Source: Sulfurospirillum arcachonense (lineage in GTDB: Bacteria; Campylobacterota; Campylobacteria; Campylobacterales; Sulfurospirillaceae). Taken from it: DNA of 13,168 nucleotides. Below are positions 12,971 to 13,168 of the stretch, one piece after another. Positions within the stretch are counted from its first letter, which is position 1. Each line of letters opens with the position of its first letter. The DNA is taken from NCBI GenBank assembly GCA_015662785.1, contig DQTM01000213.1, positions 1-13,168 on the forward strand, read 5' to 3'. The position numbers were made by a program, and so were the translations under genes. Below the pieces are notes generated by a model, which had not been told where the DNA came from, searched no databases, and was given only the letters and a program-made list of their open reading frames with translations.

Positions 12971-13168
12971 AGCCTTCTTTAGTTCATCTGAACCTTTTGA
13001 AGCCCCCTACTCTGTCTTTGTTTCTCTTGACTCCTTCATCACACTCAAAACCCAAAAAAGCAACTCCACTTTTTTTGATTATAGGGGTACTCTAAAGACT
13101 CAATCTTTTGATGCCATCTTTTTCCAAGTTCACCATCTTGCTCATCTACTCTTCCGCTCCATAGGTTA
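12971..13168 (-). pseudogene. hutG: 5' part of the hutG-like gene, broken by two +1 frameshifts (start beyond the window)
   Basis: Reading leftwards from the edge, one frame gives NLWSGRVDEQDGELGKRWHQ and then KIESLEYPYNQ up to an A7 run (13070-13076 as T on the plus strand). The next frame gives SGVAFLGFECDEGVKRNKDR-VG up to a G5 run (13003-13007 as C). The third gives ASKGSDELKKA and leads into the large frame at 12970. Together they form the expected ureohydrolase N-terminus (GFxxDEGVxRNxxRVGAxxG). One A fewer and one G fewer would restore a single frame, so both changes are single-base additions in homopolymers. Either the gene is a recent pseudogene or phase-variable, or these are sequencing errors. 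The true start lies beyond 13168. Confidence 0.8.

Noticed and set aside
1..13168. tRNA, rRNA, CRISPR array, insertion sequence or phage genes
   Set aside because: I looked for cloverleaf-like arms, regularly spaced repeats, transposase-like proteins and terminal inverted repeats and found none.

Overview
The window is AT-rich DNA (roughly 35% GC by eye) whose gene content and order point to Campylobacterota (the former Epsilonproteobacteria), most likely a Sulfurimonas-like free-living member. The strongest evidence is the run DUF2018 - small exported protein - polyprenyl synthetase (ispB) - hemA - proS - FxsA - thioredoxin-fold Dsb protein - hemC - ubiD. As I recall them, Helicobacter pylori HP0237-HP0242 and Campylobacter jejuni Cj0539-Cj0546 show nearly the same order. 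Genus assignment is inference.

Left end (1-1671). A TetR-family repressor gene, cut by the window edge, is divergent from a TerB-like gene. A 129-bp spacer lies between them, with a promoter facing each way and two tandem 11-bp repeats in the middle. The TerB-like gene has an in-frame TAA as codon 5. Its 3' end overlaps by 39 bp with a convergent 206-residue protein of unknown function. On the minus strand upstream of that gene lies a CNNM/DUF21-CBS membrane protein (1672-2706).

Centre (2791-11390). A nine-gene minus-strand operon about 8.6 kb long is packed with TAATG and ATGA junctions. It makes enzymes for respiratory cofactors: the C5 entry to haem (hemA, hemC), the isoprenoid tail of the quinone (ispB) and a UbiD-family decarboxylase, probably for menaquinone. 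It also carries prolyl-tRNA synthetase, a periplasmic disulfide oxidoreductase, an FxsA membrane protein, a secreted protein of unknown role and a DUF2018 protein. An extended -10 promoter (TGCTATAAT) lies 35-43 bp upstream of the DUF2018 start I chose. It shows that the longer reading frame is not the real gene.

Right end (11391-13168). A YedF-like protein (TusA-like plus DsrE-like) is transcribed divergently from the operon. It has lost the cysteines usual at all three canonical positions. It converges on a formimidoylglutamase-like (HutG/arginase superfamily) gene, with overlapping AT-rich hairpins between the two. The 5' part of the HutG gene is split over two other frames by apparent +1 changes in an A7 and a G5 run.

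The most unusual global signal is the palindrome TACATGTA, present ten times by my count where about half a copy is expected. It occurs in all codon phases and also between genes, and is densest in hutG. I see no tRNA, rRNA, CRISPR array, insertion sequence or complete mobile element. No gene-free stretch exceeds 300 bp.
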